From CAZTVF01 sp964616985 (lineage in GTDB: Bacteria > Planctomycetota > Phycisphaerae > SM23-33), in NCBI GenBank assembly GCA_964616985.1, contig CAZTVF010000023.1, positions 1 to 53,964 of the forward strand: a stretch of 53,964 nucleotides of DNA, given 5' to 3'. The translations under genes were made by a program, and so were the position numbers. The notes under the pieces were generated by a model, which was not told where the DNA came from, did not search any database, and saw nothing but the letters and a program-made list of their open reading frames with translations. Each line of letters opens with the position of its first letter. Position 1 is the stretch's first letter. This document shows positions 34,601-37,600 of the stretch, piece by piece.

Positions 34601-37600
34601 AGCCGATCACCAGCGAGTTGCCGTCGCTGACGAAGTTGCCGCTGCCCCACTGAAGGGTGTCGCCGCCGTTGATGTTCGCGGTCAGGATGCCGCCGATCGC
34701 GGACAAGCCGCCGTCGCCCGTCCACCGAACCGTGTTGTTCAGGGTGCCGGTGCCTTCATACACGCCGCCGTCCAGCACGATGGTGCTGGCCGCGGGCATT
34801 GCGGTGCCCGGATTCGCGCGCAGCACGCCACCGTTGATCGTGGTGTTGCCGGTGTACGTGTTGGTGCCGGTCAGCTGCAGCAGGCCTTGGCCTTCCTTGA
34901 CGATGCCGCCGTTGCTGATCCCGCCGCTGATCTTGGCGTAGTCCGTGGCCACGGCTGCGTTGTCAACGACGACGATCGTGCGATCGGCGCCAGCCAGATT
35001 GATGGGATTGGTGAAGTCGACGGCCGCAGTGGAGGTCGCCGAGTTGAAGACCAGGTTGCTCCCGGTGGGAACGAACCCGCCGTCATTCCACATGACGCCG
35101 GCGCCCGCGCCGCCGAGGTTGATCGACAGTGCTCCGGTGACGGCCGAGAAACCGCCGCTGCCGGTCCACTGAACCTGGTTGTCACCGGTGCCCAGCGCGC
35201 GGTTGAACGTCGCCGCGGCGGTGGTCTCGAGAACCGGAATGTCATTGCCAGTTCCGGCAGCACCCGTACCGTTGAGTTTGAGATTGCCCGTGCCGATGTT
35301 GGCCAGTGCCGGAACCTGGAGCGTGCCGCCCTGGATTTCCGTGCCGCCGGTGTAGGTGTTGGCGAACGTCAGAGCCCACGTGCCCAGGCCGGTCTTGGTG
35401 ACGGCGAGGTTGCCGCCGTTGGCGCCATTGCCGATGGCCGCCGTGCTGATCGTGCCAACCTTGTTGCCGCCCAGCGTCAGTCTGCTGGTATTGCCAAGCG
35501 TCGCGTTCCCCTTGATGCCGCCGGTCAGCGTAATCGTGCCGTTAGCCGTCATGATGCTTGCGTCGGCCGCCAGCGTGATGGGGCCGGCCGACGAGGCATT
35601 GCCGCCGGTGTTCGTCAGGGCGCCCATGCTGTTGTAGCCCGTGCCGCTGATGCTCGTGGGCTCCGCCAGGGCCACGGCGATGCCGTTGAGGTCCAGGGTC
35701 GCGCCGCTGTCAACGGTCGTGGTGCCTGCGACGGTGCCCAAGGCGGCGGCGTGGCCGAGACGGAGGATGCCGCCGTTGACCACCACCGCACCGGTGAACG
35801 CTGTGCTGTTGCCGCTGAGGACCAAGGCGCCATTGCCGGTCTTCCTCAACGCGCCGCCGCTGCCGTTGGTCAAGGCCGACGAAATCGTCAGGCCGCCAAG
35901 CAGGGGGCTCAGGCCGCCGTCGACATTGACGTTATGCGAGGTGGTGCCCAGTTCCAGCGTGGTCACCGAAATCGTGGGCATGAAGGCGACGTTGTCGCTC
36001 GTGACGCTAATGGCGCGGTTGGCGTTCAGGGTCAGCTTGGTGGTGCCCGTGCCCGTGATGCCCGGATAGGCGGCCGTGTTGCCGCCGTCATTGATGATGT
36101 TGATGTCGCCCACCGTCTGCTGGATCGCGGCGGCGCCCAACGCCAGCACCGCGTTGCCGCGCAGGTAGATGTTCGCGTCGGCGGCCAACTGATTGTTCGC
36201 CGCCAGCGTCAGCGAACTCGTCGTGCCGCTGCCGTTGATGAAGATGTTCTTGCTTTGCAGGATCGAGCCAGTGGCGCCGAAGGTCAAGCCGCCCTGGTTG
36301 ACGATCGTGGAGCCCGTGTACGAGTTGACGCTGTTGAGCGTCAGCACGCCCGCGCCGCCCTTGGTCAGGCCGACCATGTTCCCGCCGTCATTACCGACAA
36401 TGGCCGTGATTCCAAGTGCCGTCGCGTTGTTGACGAACAGTTCCGATTTGCCGGAGGTCAGAGTGCCAGCGCCATTGATGAGGGCCGCAAATGCACCGGA
36501 CTCCAGGATGCCGCCCGAATCGATCTTCAGCGTGTTACCGGCATTCACCGTGATCGTGGTGGCCGCCGTCTGAAGCATGTTCAAGCTGTTGATCGTGCGG
36601 CTCGTCACGACGGTCGTGCCCGTGCCGATCTTGATGTTGTCGGTTGCGCCGGCCGCGGTGATTGCCGTGGCCGAGTAGGGCTGGAATCCCGCCTGGCCCA
36701 AGGCGCCAACGCCGAGCACGCTGTCGTAGCTGGCCCATTCATTGCCGCCCACAGTCGCCCAGCCGCCAATAATGTTGTCATCGAGAGTTGGGGAATTCAG
36801 CATGACCTTCGAGACGGCCGTGCCGATCGTGCCGGCGAAGTTGACTGTACCCTGGCTGCCTTCGGTGCGCCACAGGTTCGACAGCCTCAGGACGGAACTG
36901 AGGGCCGTGCCGGGCGTGTTGGTGATCGTCGACATGCCGGAACGGACATAGGTCGAACCGAGAACTTCGTTCGAGATGCCCAGGCCACGGGCGACGAACG
37001 TGATGCTGCCGCCCTTGAGGTTGACGTTGGCGGCGTCATTGATGCGGTCGTTGCTGTCGAGGGTGCCGGTGTTGTCCAGCGTCAGCGTGCCGTAGCCAAC
37101 GTTCAACGAGGCCGTCGCGGGCAGCTTGCCCGCGTCCTTCAGGATGATGCCGCCGGCAACGCCGCCATTGATGGTCGTCGAGCCGATGTAGTTGTTCTCG
37201 TTGACGAGGGTCAGATTGAACGTCGCGCCGCCGGAGCGAACCACGGCCGTGTTGCCGGTGATCTGGCCGGCGAAGGTGGAGTTGCCGATGGGCACCGTGA
37301 TGAGCTTGGCCTCGGTGAGGGCGTTGTTCCCATCGCCGTTGCCGATCGTGCCGCCCTGGCCCGCGAAGGTGTTCTGGCTGGAGAGGTTGCCGACCCACTG
37401 CGTCGACTTGTTCAGGTCCAGCGTGCCGCCGTTGACGACGACAGCCTGGCCGGGAGACAGCGGGTTCAACGCGCTGACCGCAAGGCGCAGCGTGCCTTCG
37501 TTGACCGTCGTCGTGCCGGTGTAGGCGTAGTTGGTGCCCTTGTAGTAGTACGCCGGGGTGACGATGTCCAGCGTGCCCGGGCCGCTCTTGGTCAAGCCGC

